64,000 nt of DNA from an uncultured Acetatifactor sp. (GCA_934436435.1 CAKSAN010000012.1:89937-153936), one strand, 5' to 3'. Shown: positions 1-8,404, counted from the stretch's first letter. The notes: generated from the sequence alone by a model not told the origin. A program made the numbers and translations.

Positions 1-206
1 AAGGTGTAAATATGTGTAAAGCATTGGAAGACCTGCTGACAATCGAGCGGGAAAAGGGAGAGAAGCTTGGCATCGAGCAGGGAATCGAGCAGAATGCATA
101 CAATATGATCTGGAATATGCAGGAAGAAGGCATTGAGCTGGACAGGATCTGCCGTATCAGTGGGAAGACTGCGGAAGAAGTGCAGCGGATTCTTGAGAGC
201 AAATAA
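1..206 (+). pseudogene. C-terminal tail of an Rpn-family recombination-promoting nuclease (left-truncated by the window edge)
   Basis: The first 206 bases are nearly identical to the last ~210 bases of the complete Rpn-type gene at 2070-3056, including the tail that ends EEVQRILESK. This copy lacks a 12-bp unit in the repeated (G)IEQGIE segment: it reads IEQGIEQ where the full copy has IEQGIERGIEQ. The catalytic N-terminal part would lie upstream of the window, if it exists. Such Gly-Ile-Glu repeats are typical of the variable C-terminal part of Rpn/PD-(D/E)XK transposase-like proteins. Whether this is a fragment or the end of an intact gene cannot be decided here; the fossil debris right behind it suggests a rearranged locus. 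Confidence 0.7.
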
Positions 207-226
207 AAGAATGTCATTTCAGTAAA

Positions 227-289
227 AACGCAGCGGCATATTTGGTATGGCAGGAACTGGAAAAGGAAGCCGGGAAGTACATAAAATAA
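227..289 (+). pseudogene. Fossil C-terminus of a ketopantoate-reductase-like (ApbA/PanE) gene
   Basis: Read in the frame starting at 227, the bases give NAAAYLVWQELEKEAGKYIK and a stop at 287-289. A closely similar stretch, at most 70 bp long, occurs at 8693-8762 and ends the degraded reductase remnant there, whose N-terminus is a clear Rossmann start (MKILVFGAGVLG). Nothing else of the gene is present. The call depends on the partner at 8556; the tail alone would not identify the family. Confidence 0.5.
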
Positions 290-486
290 AAGAACAGTGC
301 AGTAATCAGCTACGGCATACCTACATCACGAATCTTCTCTATGCAGGAGTGGGCCTTAAGACGGTTCAGTACCTTGCAGGACATGAAAACAGCAAAACAA
401 CTATGGACATCTATGCAAGGGTAAAGTACAATAAACCTGAGGAGTTATTTGACGTAGTAAATCGAGCATTGGCAAAGAATAGATAA
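290..486 (+). pseudogene. Tyrosine recombinase (phage-type integrase) C-terminal stump
   Basis: The reading frame ending at 486 encodes the last ~65 residues of a tyrosine recombinase. It shows the RHTYITN box (Arg-His of the active site), LAGHENSKTT (second His) and MDIYARV with the nucleophilic Tyr, spaced as in Tn916/phage-type integrases. The catalytic domain upstream and the arm-binding domain are missing, and the open frame runs back into the reductase fossil at 227-289. It cannot be active. It marks a past integration and deletion event next to the Rpn tail. Confidence 0.85.
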
Positions 487-495
487 TAAATTACC

Positions 496-527
496 AAACT
501 TGAAATGCCAGTTTGGCATCTCAAGTT
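496..527 (+). repeat. 32-nt palindromic element, upstream copy
   Basis: This sequence is an imperfect palindrome (arms AACTTGA and TCAAGTT around TGCCA/TGGCA). It is the exact reverse complement of bases 784-815 inside the following ORF6N gene. It sits 16 bases before that gene's start codon, overlapping the leader. It could be an operator, a retroregulatory RNA stem or a mobile palindrome. Confidence 0.85.
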
Positions 528-543
528 GTTATAGGGGAAATTT

Positions 544-1506
544 ATGATAGAAATTAAACCAGAAGAGAAAAAGACGGATGGTATTACAAATGATTTAGTT
601 GAAATCGTTCAACCACCGATTGAAAAAATGATTTATGTTATTAGAGATAAGCAAGTCATGCTGGATAGTGATCTTGCCGTTCTTTATCAGGTCGAGACAG
701 GGGCATTGAATAGAGCAGTAAAAAGAAATATTAGTAGATTTCCAGAAGATTTTCGTTTTCAGCTCACAAAAGAGGAATATCAAAACTTGAGATGCCAAAC
801 TGGCATTTCAAGTTTTGCGCAGGAAGAAAATAATTATGGTGGTCGCAGGACTCTTCCTTATGTATTTACAGAGCAGGGAATCTCTATGTTGGCGAGTGTG
901 CTACATAGCGAAGTGGCGATTAAGGTAAGCATTGGCATTATGCGCGCATTCGTGGAAATGAGGCGATTTATTGCTAATAATGCTTTACTTTTTGAACGCA
1001 TCAGTAATGTGGAGTTAAAACAACTGGAATATCAAAAGCAAACGGATGAAAAATTGGATCAGATATTTGAATATATATCGGACCATGAGGAATCAAATCA
1101 GAAAGTCTTTTTTGACGGCCAGATATATGATGCTTTTAGCCTAATTGTTAGCCTGATTCAAAAAGCGAAAAAGGAAATCGTTTTAATTGATGGCTATGTG
1201 GATGTAGGAACGCTGAATCTTCTCGCAAAAAAGAATGAGAATGTAGCTGTTGTGATGTATACATTGAAAAGAACCAAGTTATCTCAAGGAGATGTTGATA
1301 ATTTCAACAGCCAGTATCCTTTGCTGGAAGTGCGGTACACGAAAGTATTTCATGATCGCTTTTTAATCCTGGATAGGAAAAATGCTTATCATATAGGAGC
1401 CTCCTTAAAAGATGCAGGAAAAAAGTGTTTTGGAATTACTCTGATTGAGGATGATGGTATTGTGAGAGACATTCTTCAGAGATTGGAGATTGAAACGGAG
1501 GAGTAA
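544..1506 (+). CDS. ORF6N-domain DNA-binding protein with PLD-like C-terminal part
   Basis: The protein has 320 aa. Residues ~25-145 match the phage ORF6N family: VIRDKQVMLDSDLAVLYQV, then NISRFPEDFRFQLTKEEY, then YVFTEQGISMLASVL and an IMRAFVEMR helix. This is a DNA-binding domain common in phage antirepressor-like and mobile-element proteins. Residues ~150-180 look coiled. Residues ~185-320 contain FHDRFLILD followed by YHIGASLKDAGKK, the layout of a phospholipase-D-like HxxxxxD half-site, probably a non-catalytic or single-motif variant. The gene stands alone, with RBS-like GGGGAAA before ATG 544. An internal palindrome (784-815) encodes a stretch around CQTGISS and repeats, inverted, in the leader. 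The likely role is regulation of a mobile element; targets are unknown. Confidence 0.8.
   Translation: MIEIKPEEKKTDGITNDLVEIVQPPIEKMIYVIRDKQVMLDSDLAVLYQVETGALNRAVKRNISRFPEDFRFQLTKEEYQNLRCQTGISSFAQEENNYGGRRTLPYVFTEQGISMLASVLHSEVAIKVSIGIMRAFVEMRRFIANNALLFERISNVELKQLEYQKQTDEKLDQIFEYISDHEESNQKVFFDGQIYDAFSLIVSLIQKAKKEIVLIDGYVDVGTLNLLAKKNENVAVVMYTLKRTKLSQGDVDNFNSQYPLLEVRYTKVFHDRFLILDRKNAYHIGASLKDAGKKCFGITLIEDDGIVRDILQRLEIETEE
784..815 (+). repeat. 32-nt palindromic element, copy inside the ORF6N coding region
   Basis: This is the exact reverse complement of 496-527, and each copy is itself an imperfect dyad. It falls between the RFQLTKEEY and GGRRTLPY segments of the ORF6N domain and is read through in frame. 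Confidence 0.85.
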
Positions 1507-1669
1507 AAATCACTTATTTCTATGGCTAAGGAATAGGACAACTGACAACAGAAAATGCGAAAAAGCCCGTAATATCAAGGGCAAACGCACCATAGAGATG
1601 TTTAATACGGCTTAAAGGCAGCTCGTCGTGCTCCCCAGTTCAGCAAGAGATAATAATCAGAACACTCGA

Positions 1670-1707
1670 AACCCTTGTAAACACTGGTTTGCAGGGGGTT
1701 CTTTTTT
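1670..1707 (+). terminator. Probable intrinsic terminator downstream of the ORF6N gene
   Basis: An AACCCTTGTAAA arm and an imperfect TTTGCAGGGGGTT arm flank a six-base loop and are followed by TTTTTT. The stem has mismatches. The 1507-2069 gap otherwise holds only the Rpn fossil at 1721-1769, the hairpin at 1809-1859 and the leader of the Rpn gene. Confidence 0.5.
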
Positions 1708-1720
1708 ACCCTGCGCTAAA

Positions 1721-1769
1721 CGAAGCGGAATTCCTCTGAAGCGGGCGGAAAACGGATCGTTTTGCACCT
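1721..1769 (+). repeat. Short fossil of the Rpn-type nuclease coding sequence
   Basis: This segment resembles 2441-2489 inside the intact Rpn gene, with 21 bases identical (1745-1765 versus 2465-2485, core GGAAAACGGATCGTTTTGC). It has no reading frame of its own and looks like debris of an older copy. Confidence 0.6.
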
Positions 1770-1808
1770 GGCATTGAAATCACCCATAAGTTTGAAAAAA
1801 CTATTGCC

Positions 1809-1859
1809 AATAGAAAACTTCTATGCTAATATAATCGCAAAGCATAGAAGTTTTCTATT
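1809..1859. repeat. Perfect 19-bp inverted repeat (long hairpin)
   Basis: Arms 1809-1827 and 1841-1859 are exactly complementary around a 13-nt loop. The sequence is A/T-rich (AGAAAACTTCTATGCT arm). The loop edge contains TATAAT. No gene ends nearby, and the right arm runs into TTTCTATTTC. It could be a terminator, a small miniature element or a protein-binding dyad. Confidence 0.8.
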
Positions 1860-2069
1860 TCTACAGATATCTTGTGAAGTTCTGAATAGCGAGTCGGAAA
1901 GTCCATGCTTTTATTCCAATTTACAACATTCTAAATAACAGCGGGTTTCTGACCGTGGTATTCGTACTTTGTGTGGGGCATAAGTATGTCTGTTTTTGTT
2001 ACGTTACTATAATTTCATAAACGTGGAATGTCCGATCCTGCTGTTATAACAAACACAGGAAGGAGTTCT

Positions 2070-3056
2070 ATGGGAGATATTGATGTAGCGATTTGTGAGT
2101 ACATAGCTGAAAACGAACGGGTAGCGGATCTGTTCAATGGGTTATATTTTCAGGGGGAACGGAGGATCCATGCTGAAAATATCGAGGATTATGAAGAAAA
2201 ATATCCTGTAAAGTACCCAACCGGTGGAAAACGTTCGAAACGTACCGGAAAGGTACGATACCGGGATATCGTGAAAAAATTGAAGAGTGGAGGTAGTTTA
2301 AGGATACTGGCCATGGAGAACCAGAACCAGGTGGATTATACCATGCCGTTTCGTTGTATGGAATATGATACCCTGGAATACCGCAGGCAGATCGATCACA
2401 GGATCCGGGAAAATGAGAAGAACCCGCAGTGGAGCAACAAAGCAGCGGAACGCCTCTGCGGTGTGCGGAAAACGGATCGTTTTGCGCCGGTCTATACGGT
2501 CTGTCTCTATCATGGGAAGGAAGCGTGGGACGGCCCCAGATCCCTCAAGGACATGATGGATTTCGGTTCGGATCCGGATCAGATGAGCCGCTATTTTGCG
2601 GATTATCCGATGAAGCTGTTCTGCGTGAATGAGGAGCAGGATTTCAGCTGTTTTCACACTGAACTGCGGCAGTTCTTTACGATGATCAGCTGCCGGAAGG
2701 ACTGGAAACGCCTGCGCAGACTGGCGGAGTCAGAAGATTACCGGAATCTATCTGCGGATACAGCGGAGGCAATCGCGGTAGTATTGGGATGGTCGGATCC
2801 GAAAGAGATCCAGATGAAATATGAAGAGAAGGGAAAAGGTGTAAATATGTGTAAAGCATTGGAAGACCTGCTGACAATCGAGCGGGAAAAGGGAGAGAAG
2901 CTTGGAATCGAGCAGGGTATCGAGAGAGGAATCGAGCAGAATGCATACAATATGATCTGGAATATGCAGGAAGAAGGCATTGAACTGGACAGGATCTGCC
3001 GTATTTCCGGGAAAACTGCGGAAGAAGTGCAACGGATTCTTGAGAGCAAATCCTGA
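2070..3056 (+). CDS. Rpn-family recombination-promoting nuclease / putative transposase
   Basis: The protein has 328 aa. ATG 2070 is chosen over an in-frame start at 2028 because AGGAAGGAG lies 3 to 11 bases upstream. The N-terminal half has the family signature: an RYRD(I)VKKL segment, then ILAMENQNQVDYTMPFR, the D...ExQ-type variant of the PD-(D/E)XK core. Then come a Y-x-V-C-L-Y-H-G strand and a helical C-terminal part. The last ~70 residues hold the GIEQGIERGIEQ repeat and an ESK tail, duplicated at 1-206. Rpn proteins cleave DNA and promote RecA-independent recombination, and they are often present in many diverged copies. Two more tails of the family flank it (1-206, 3059-3211), so this locus has accumulated copies. 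Confidence 0.8.
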   Translation: MGDIDVAICEYIAENERVADLFNGLYFQGERRIHAENIEDYEEKYPVKYPTGGKRSKRTGKVRYRDIVKKLKSGGSLRILAMENQNQVDYTMPFRCMEYDTLEYRRQIDHRIRENEKNPQWSNKAAERLCGVRKTDRFAPVYTVCLYHGKEAWDGPRSLKDMMDFGSDPDQMSRYFADYPMKLFCVNEEQDFSCFHTELRQFFTMISCRKDWKRLRRLAESEDYRNLSADTAEAIAVVLGWSDPKEIQMKYEEKGKGVNMCKALEDLLTIEREKGEKLGIEQGIERGIEQNAYNMIWNMQEEGIELDRICRISGKTAEEVQRILESKS

Positions 3057-3058
3057 CC

Positions 3059-3211
3059 CGGAGGATAGACGAGGCCGTAATCAGAGCCAGGAAGAATGAG
3101 GAATGGAGATCAGGATACATGAAAGAGCTGTTACATGATGATGACGTCAGAGAAGAGGGAAGAGAAGCATTTTATGCAAGGCGCCCAAAATTCATTTTGA
3201 ATAATATATAG
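3059..3211 (+). pseudogene. Second Rpn-family C-terminal remnant
   Basis: Directly after the intact Rpn gene, the frame from 3059 reads through RIDEAVIRARKNEEWRSGYM and then MKELLHDDDVREEGREAFY to a stop at 3209-3211. This is the usual end of a different Rpn subgroup (ARKNEEWRxxYM...REEGREEG). No start or catalytic part is present. It appears to be the stump of another family member displaced by the complete one. Confidence 0.6.
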
Positions 3212-3221
3212 AATCAGCAGG

Positions 3222-3248
3222 AACGCACCCTCACCGGTGCGTTTTTTC
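3222..3248 (+). terminator. Intrinsic terminator after the Rpn locus
   Basis: AACGCACC and GGTGCGTT form a perfect 8-bp stem around a six-base loop, followed immediately by T6 and further T-rich sequence. Confidence 0.85.
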
Positions 3249-3288
3249 TCTTTTTCGTACTTTTTTCCCATTTTTTTACCAGAAACAC

Positions 3289-3319
3289 TTGACTTGTCCC
3301 CTAAGGGACGATGTATCAT
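3289..3319 (+). promoter_or_regulatory. Orphan MerR-type promoter
   Basis: TTGACT (3289-3294) and TATCAT (3314-3319) are separated by 19 bases, and the dyad GTCCC-CTAA-GGGAC lies centrally in the spacer. This over-long spacer with an internal dyad is the hallmark of promoters activated by MerR-family regulators. No MerR gene is visible in the window. The nearest downstream gene is the surface protein at 3515, with about 190 bases of leader. Confidence 0.6.
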
Positions 3320-3358
3320 AAGGGCAAGAAACACAGAAGCCCCTCCCTCAGGTGGGCA

Positions 3359-3395
3359 GGGTCGATTCATGACATATTTGGGTCGATTCATGTCA
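3359..3395. repeat. Direct repeat with internal dyad upstream of the surface-protein gene
   Basis: GGGTCGATTCATG occurs at 3359-3371 and again at 3380-3392, 21 bases apart (two helical turns). The second copy continues as TCATGTCA and pairs with TGACAT between the copies. It lies ~120 bases upstream of ATG 3515 and could be a regulator binding site or a remnant of an element end. Confidence 0.6.
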
Positions 3396-3514
3396 AAAAA
3401 GGTATTTTAGAGGGAATATGTGTTATATTTTTTCTCAAATAATGGATTTACTTTGTCCGGGAATTTACCGGACGGAAAGATCTAAGAGATTATCATGTTC
3501 TAAAGGAGGATCTT

Positions 3515-6500
3515 ATGAAGAAACGAGTATTGAGTCTGGTCATGGCATTTGTGCTCAGCTTTTCCATGATGCCCATGTCGGCATTTGCGGAAGAAACGGG
3601 TACAGTGACGGAACAGAAGGCACAGAACGGCGAGGACACCGTAGATGTCTCCTCCACCGGCGAAGACATCAGCGGTGGCAATGCTGTGACAAAGGGTGCA
3701 GCGGTGGAGGCAGCGCAGGCTCTCATCAATGCCCTGCCGGAGGAAGTGACCGCGAAGAACGCGGACGAACTCCAGGCACAGCTGATGGCGATAGACGAGG
3801 CTCTGACGGCACTGAACGGTGAGCAGCGCGCAGAGCTGGATATGACGCGTCTGGAGAATATTTGCGCGGCTCTGAACGGGCTTGTGGCAGTGCAGGCTGG
3901 CGAGCATGCGAACCATCCTGTCTGCGGTGATGCAAATTGCAAAGACCACGGGGAGACTTTGACTGGCTGGACGGCAATAGCTGACGGCACTGCGCTGTTG
4001 AATACTACATTGGCAGGCTACTATTACCTGACTAACGATGTGACGCTTGATGCAACATGGCAGCCTGCGGACGGTACTGTGCTCTGTCTCAACGGTCACA
4101 GCATCACGGTCGACGCAGATGTCAATGCGATTACTGTTCCTGCCGATAGCAGCTTCACGCTGACTGACTGCAACAGCAGCGAAGGTAGGCATTACTTCCA
4201 GAACTACGTCAGCAAGAAGCGCTGGGTGCCGTGTGAGGAAAACGCTAGCGGTAGCTTTTCCGTGGAGGGCGGTGTCATCACACACTCTGTGAATTATAAT
4301 GCAAGAGGTGTAACTGTGCAGGGTACAGGTACATTTATCATGTACGGCGGCACCATCTGCGGTCATGGCAGCAACGAAGACGGTGCGGGCGTGTTCGTAG
4401 GCAATAAGGGTGAGTTTGGGATGTACGGCGGAGCAATCAAAGGTAATACCGCGTACAATTTTTTGGGCGGCGTGTATGTGAACGGCGGTACCTTTACCAT
4501 GAACGGCGGTGAGATTTCCGATAATAAGGCTTACCGTGGAAGTGGCGTGTATATGGCTGGCGGTACCTTTACCATGACTGGTGGTACGATTTCCAACAAT
4601 ACGGCTGATTGTGGAAGCGGTGTGTATTTGGGCGCTTCTGGTAAATTTAATTTGTCCGGCACTGCGAGCATCAGCGGCAACACGGCTACTGTCAGTGGCG
4701 GCGGCGTGTATATGTGGTCGGGGATCCTCAATATGACCGGCGGCACCATCAGCGGCAATACAGCAGGTGATTCCGGCGGCGGTGTGTATTTGGATTTTGA
4801 CAGCAGTTCTACCACCTTTAATATGTCCGGCACACCGGTCATCATCGGCAACAAAGATGCGGATGGCATGGCGAACAATGTTTATTTGCGCGGTAAGAGT
4901 ACCGACAGCACCGGCAACCCCATCCATATCACGGGAGAGCTGGAGGACGGCGCGCAGATCGGCGTGACCCCGGATACTGTACCCGTCGGTTTTTCCGCGG
5001 AAATTGCAAAATTTCCGATGGATATGGACCGGAGCTGTATAAATAAATTTACTGCTGACCAACATGGATTCAAGATTGCTGGCACTTTGGTCCCGGGCGA
5101 GAACTGCAACTATGTTACAATACAGGCAGAGCCCCACGAACACTACCTTTGCGGCGGAGACGAATGCACCCAAATCGGCGACCATAGCTGTGCCAAGACC
5201 GTGTTTAAGGCGTGGACATCTACGACCTCCCTGCCCAGTACGGCTGGCAACTGGTATTTGACCGGTAATGTAACACTTTCCAAGACATGGGAACCGGCGG
5301 ATGGCACCGTGCTCTGTCTCAACGGCTACAAAATTACAATTACAGGTACAGGTATATATAATAGGATCGACGTTAAAAAAGACTTTACCCTGTGTGATGA
5401 CAGTGGCGAGGGCAAAATCGCCAGTAGCAACGATTACGGTGTATATGTGAGCGAAGGCGGTACATTTAACTTATACGGCGGTTCGATTACCGGTACTACT
5501 ACAGCGGGTGTGTATACAAAGGGCACCTTTATCATGTATGGCGGTTCGGTCGCCGACAATAAATGTTCCGGTGTGGTCAACTTAGGGGGCACCTTCACCA
5601 TGTATGACGGTTTGATCACCGGTAATGGGATAAATAATTACGGTACTGCTGTAGATGTATCCGGCCGCGGCATCTTCACCATGAAGGGCGGAAGTATCAC
5701 CAACAACAATTGGGGCGGTGTGGATGTGGGCAGTTCCAGTACATTCTACATGAGTGGTGAGGCTGAGATCAGCGGCAACACCATAGATGCCGCAAGAAGC
5801 GACGTGCGAGATGCCGGCGGTGTGTATATGGGCGGCACATTCTACATGAGCGGTAATGCCAGGATCATCAATAACAAAGTCACTGGCAGTGATTATATAG
5901 GCAATTCCGCAGCGGGTTTACATGTTGCATCTACCAGCGTCTACCTTAGCGGCAATGTGCAGATCACAGGCAACGAATGGGATGGCAAGAAAAATAATGT
6001 CCTGAAGCGTGTTGGGGTCCTCAATATCAACGGAACGATGGAAGAGACCGCACGCATTGGTGTGACCACGGAGACCGAGCCCGACGCAAATTCTTCTCAG
6101 GGCATCTGGATTGTTGACGGTGCGAATGACAGAGAACTGGACTATACCAAGATCTTCCTGCCGGATGTGACCGACAAGAACTATGAGGTCGTCCATCACG
6201 ATCAGTATTACGACGACCTGTATCTTAGGGTGCACCAGCACAGCTGGAACTACACGGCAAGCGGTGACACTATCACCGCAGCTTGCGCCTGTGGTGAGCA
6301 GGGCGGCAGCGTGACCATCGAGGCTCCCGCAGCGGATACGCTGACCTACGACGGCAATACAAAGGTGGCAACGGTTGTGAACAACATCCTTCCTGCTGAT
6401 GTGACCGCTCCCACCATCACCTACAAGGTGAAAGGAAGCAATGCATCTGCTGCACCTGTCAATGCCGGCACCTATATTGCCAGCATTACCCTCACAGGCG

Positions 6501-8404
6501 CGGACGGCAATCCTGCCACTGCCAGTGTGGAGTATACCATCAAGGCAAAGGAACTTACGAATCTTAAGATTGATGTCGCAGATGCCGGTAATTACGACGG
6601 CAGCGAAAAGAAACCTACCGTTACCGTCAAGGACGGCGACACCCTGATTCCCGGTGACGAGTATGAAATCATTTACAGCAACAACAAAAATGCGGGTACC
6701 GCCAATGTGACCATCAGAAGTAAGGCAGGCGGCAATTACACTTTCAGCGATACCATGGCGCAGTTCACCATTGCCAAGGCAAAGGGAGGCACTCTGCAGG
6801 AGTATGGCTTCAGCCAGAAGTTCTCCGACCGGAGCGAGAGGAGCCTTCGCCCGGAATACGATCTTCCCGCCGGTCATACATGGACATATCGCATGTCCGA
6901 TGCCGATGTTACAGGCTCTGCAAAGGTTGCATCAGCTGCCATCAATGCCACGACCGGAGAGATCACCTACAAGCTGGCTGACGGTGCGGCAGGTGATACG
7001 GTTAGTTGGATGGTAACGATTTCCAACGACAACTATGAAGACTTCACCCAGAAGCTGATTCTGACCCTGACGGCAAAGGACGATCAGAAGGAGCTGCGCG
7101 TCACAGGGGACAATACCGTGGCATACGGCAAGACACTGACACTTGGCACCACCGGCGGCTCCGGTACGGGCGAGGTGACCTTCCGCATTGACAAAGCCAA
7201 CAGCACGGGCGAAGCGACCATGGATGCAAACGGTGTCCTGACAGCGCGCAAGGTCGGCTCCGTCATTATCATAGCGACCAAGGCAGGCGATGCGGATTAC
7301 AATGAAGCCGTCAGTGCCTCCTTTGAAATCACGATCACCAAAGCAACTCCCACCGGTGAGCCTAAATACACCGTGATCACCACGGATGGTAAGACCCTGA
7401 CGGATGTGGGACTGACGTCAACTGGCAGCACCCTGAATCCCGCAGAGGGTACCCTGAAGTGGGTGGATGAGGCAGGCAATGAGCTGCAAGGTGACACCAG
7501 GGTGGAAGTCAACAAGACCTACAAGTGGAGCTTCACACCTGCGAATGACAACTACAGCTCCCTGACCGGCGAGATCGTGCTGTATCCTGTGGATGCTCCC
7601 GCCATCAGCGCACAGCCCGGGGATGCAACGGTGAAACCGGGAGAAAAGGCAGTATTTGAAGTGACTGCAACGGGTACGGATCTGACGTATCAATGGAAAA
7701 TTGACAGGAACGACGGAAAGGGATTTGTAGACATTAACGGGGCGAATGGCGCAAGCTATACCACCGGAGTAACAGACATGGATTGCAATGGCTTTAAGTA
7801 TCAGTGCGTCATCAGTAACGCAGTCGGTTCTGTTACAACCGCTACGGTGACCCTGACGGTTACGGATAATATTGCTCCTACCCCGACTCCCGATCCTTAC
7901 CGGATCATTGATGGCGCGAACGGTTCCTGGACCCAGAGCACGGACGGAAGCGGAAGTCTCCTGATCCGTGGAAACGGTGAGTTTTCCAAGTTCCTGAATG
8001 TAAAGGTGGATGGAAATATCATTGATCCTACGAACTATGAAGCCAGAGAGGGTTCTACCATCATCGAGTTAAAGGCAGAATATTTAAAGACCCTGTCCGA
8101 AGGCAGCCACACCTTTGAGATCGCCTGGACGGATGGCACCGCAAGTACCAGCTTTACGGTAGCAAGGAACACCTCCGGCAGCGATGATACCGGCAGCAAC
8201 GATAATGACGACAATAATAAGGACAGCAACAACGACAGCGGTAACAATAACAGCGGCAGCAACAATACCGCAGGCAGCGGCGACAACACTGCCCAGACCC
8301 TGACCGGATCTCCCAACACCGGAGATGCTTCCGGTCTGTGGATCGCACTCTTCCTGGCATCCGCCGCAGGACTGGTGGTCATGCTGGTAAGAAGGAAAAA
8401 GTAA
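3515..8404 (+). CDS. Large sortase-anchored beta-helix / Ig-like surface protein
   Basis: The protein has 1629 aa, with RBS AAAGGAGGA before ATG 3515. A signal peptide covers residues 1-26 (cleavage after AFA). Two right-handed beta-helix regions (~150-500 and ~560-850) are built from GGTFTM-NGG-I-NN-type rungs, as in Chlamydia-Pmp-like or pectate-lyase-like adhesins. Each is introduced by a PADGTVLCLNG segment. From ~910 follow several Ig-like/MBG-type beta domains, then an Ig domain near 1355-1450 (AQPGDATVKPGE). A ~90-residue module with VDGNIIDPTNY is shared with the surface protein at 14720. An Asp/Asn/Ser/Gly-rich spacer leads to SPNTG (1599-1603), a hydrophobic stretch and RRKK, a variant sortase signal. 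It is probably a cell-wall adhesin; ligand unknown. Confidence 0.85.
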   Translation: MKKRVLSLVMAFVLSFSMMPMSAFAEETGTVTEQKAQNGEDTVDVSSTGEDISGGNAVTKGAAVEAAQALINALPEEVTAKNADELQAQLMAIDEALTALNGEQRAELDMTRLENICAALNGLVAVQAGEHANHPVCGDANCKDHGETLTGWTAIADGTALLNTTLAGYYYLTNDVTLDATWQPADGTVLCLNGHSITVDADVNAITVPADSSFTLTDCNSSEGRHYFQNYVSKKRWVPCEENASGSFSVEGGVITHSVNYNARGVTVQGTGTFIMYGGTICGHGSNEDGAGVFVGNKGEFGMYGGAIKGNTAYNFLGGVYVNGGTFTMNGGEISDNKAYRGSGVYMAGGTFTMTGGTISNNTADCGSGVYLGASGKFNLSGTASISGNTATVSGGGVYMWSGILNMTGGTISGNTAGDSGGGVYLDFDSSSTTFNMSGTPVIIGNKDADGMANNVYLRGKSTDSTGNPIHITGELEDGAQIGVTPDTVPVGFSAEIAKFPMDMDRSCINKFTADQHGFKIAGTLVPGENCNYVTIQAEPHEHYLCGGDECTQIGDHSCAKTVFKAWTSTTSLPSTAGNWYLTGNVTLSKTWEPADGTVLCLNGYKITITGTGIYNRIDVKKDFTLCDDSGEGKIASSNDYGVYVSEGGTFNLYGGSITGTTTAGVYTKGTFIMYGGSVADNKCSGVVNLGGTFTMYDGLITGNGINNYGTAVDVSGRGIFTMKGGSITNNNWGGVDVGSSSTFYMSGEAEISGNTIDAARSDVRDAGGVYMGGTFYMSGNARIINNKVTGSDYIGNSAAGLHVASTSVYLSGNVQITGNEWDGKKNNVLKRVGVLNINGTMEETARIGVTTETEPDANSSQGIWIVDGANDRELDYTKIFLPDVTDKNYEVVHHDQYYDDLYLRVHQHSWNYTASGDTITAACACGEQGGSVTIEAPAADTLTYDGNTKVATVVNNILPADVTAPTITYKVKGSNASAAPVNAGTYIASITLTGADGNPATASVEYTIKAKELTNLKIDVADAGNYDGSEKKPTVTVKDGDTLIPGDEYEIIYSNNKNAGTANVTIRSKAGGNYTFSDTMAQFTIAKAKGGTLQEYGFSQKFSDRSERSLRPEYDLPAGHTWTYRMSDADVTGSAKVASAAINATTGEITYKLADGAAGDTVSWMVTISNDNYEDFTQKLILTLTAKDDQKELRVTGDNTVAYGKTLTLGTTGGSGTGEVTFRIDKANSTGEATMDANGVLTARKVGSVIIIATKAGDADYNEAVSASFEITITKATPTGEPKYTVITTDGKTLTDVGLTSTGSTLNPAEGTLKWVDEAGNELQGDTRVEVNKTYKWSFTPANDNYSSLTGEIVLYPVDAPAISAQPGDATVKPGEKAVFEVTATGTDLTYQWKIDRNDGKGFVDINGANGASYTTGVTDMDCNGFKYQCVISNAVGSVTTATVTLTVTDNIAPTPTPDPYRIIDGANGSWTQSTDGSGSLLIRGNGEFSKFLNVKVDGNIIDPTNYEAREGSTIIELKAEYLKTLSEGSHTFEIAWTDGTASTSFTVARNTSGSDDTGSNDNDDNNKDSNNDSGNNNSGSNNTAGSGDNTAQTLTGSPNTGDASGLWIALFLASAAGLVVMLVRRKK

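Noticed and set aside
3500..5185. 561-codon minus-strand open frame opposite the first surface protein
   Set aside because: It has a low-complexity His/Ala/Thr composition typical of shadows of Gly/Thr/Asn-rich repeats; no initiation signal.
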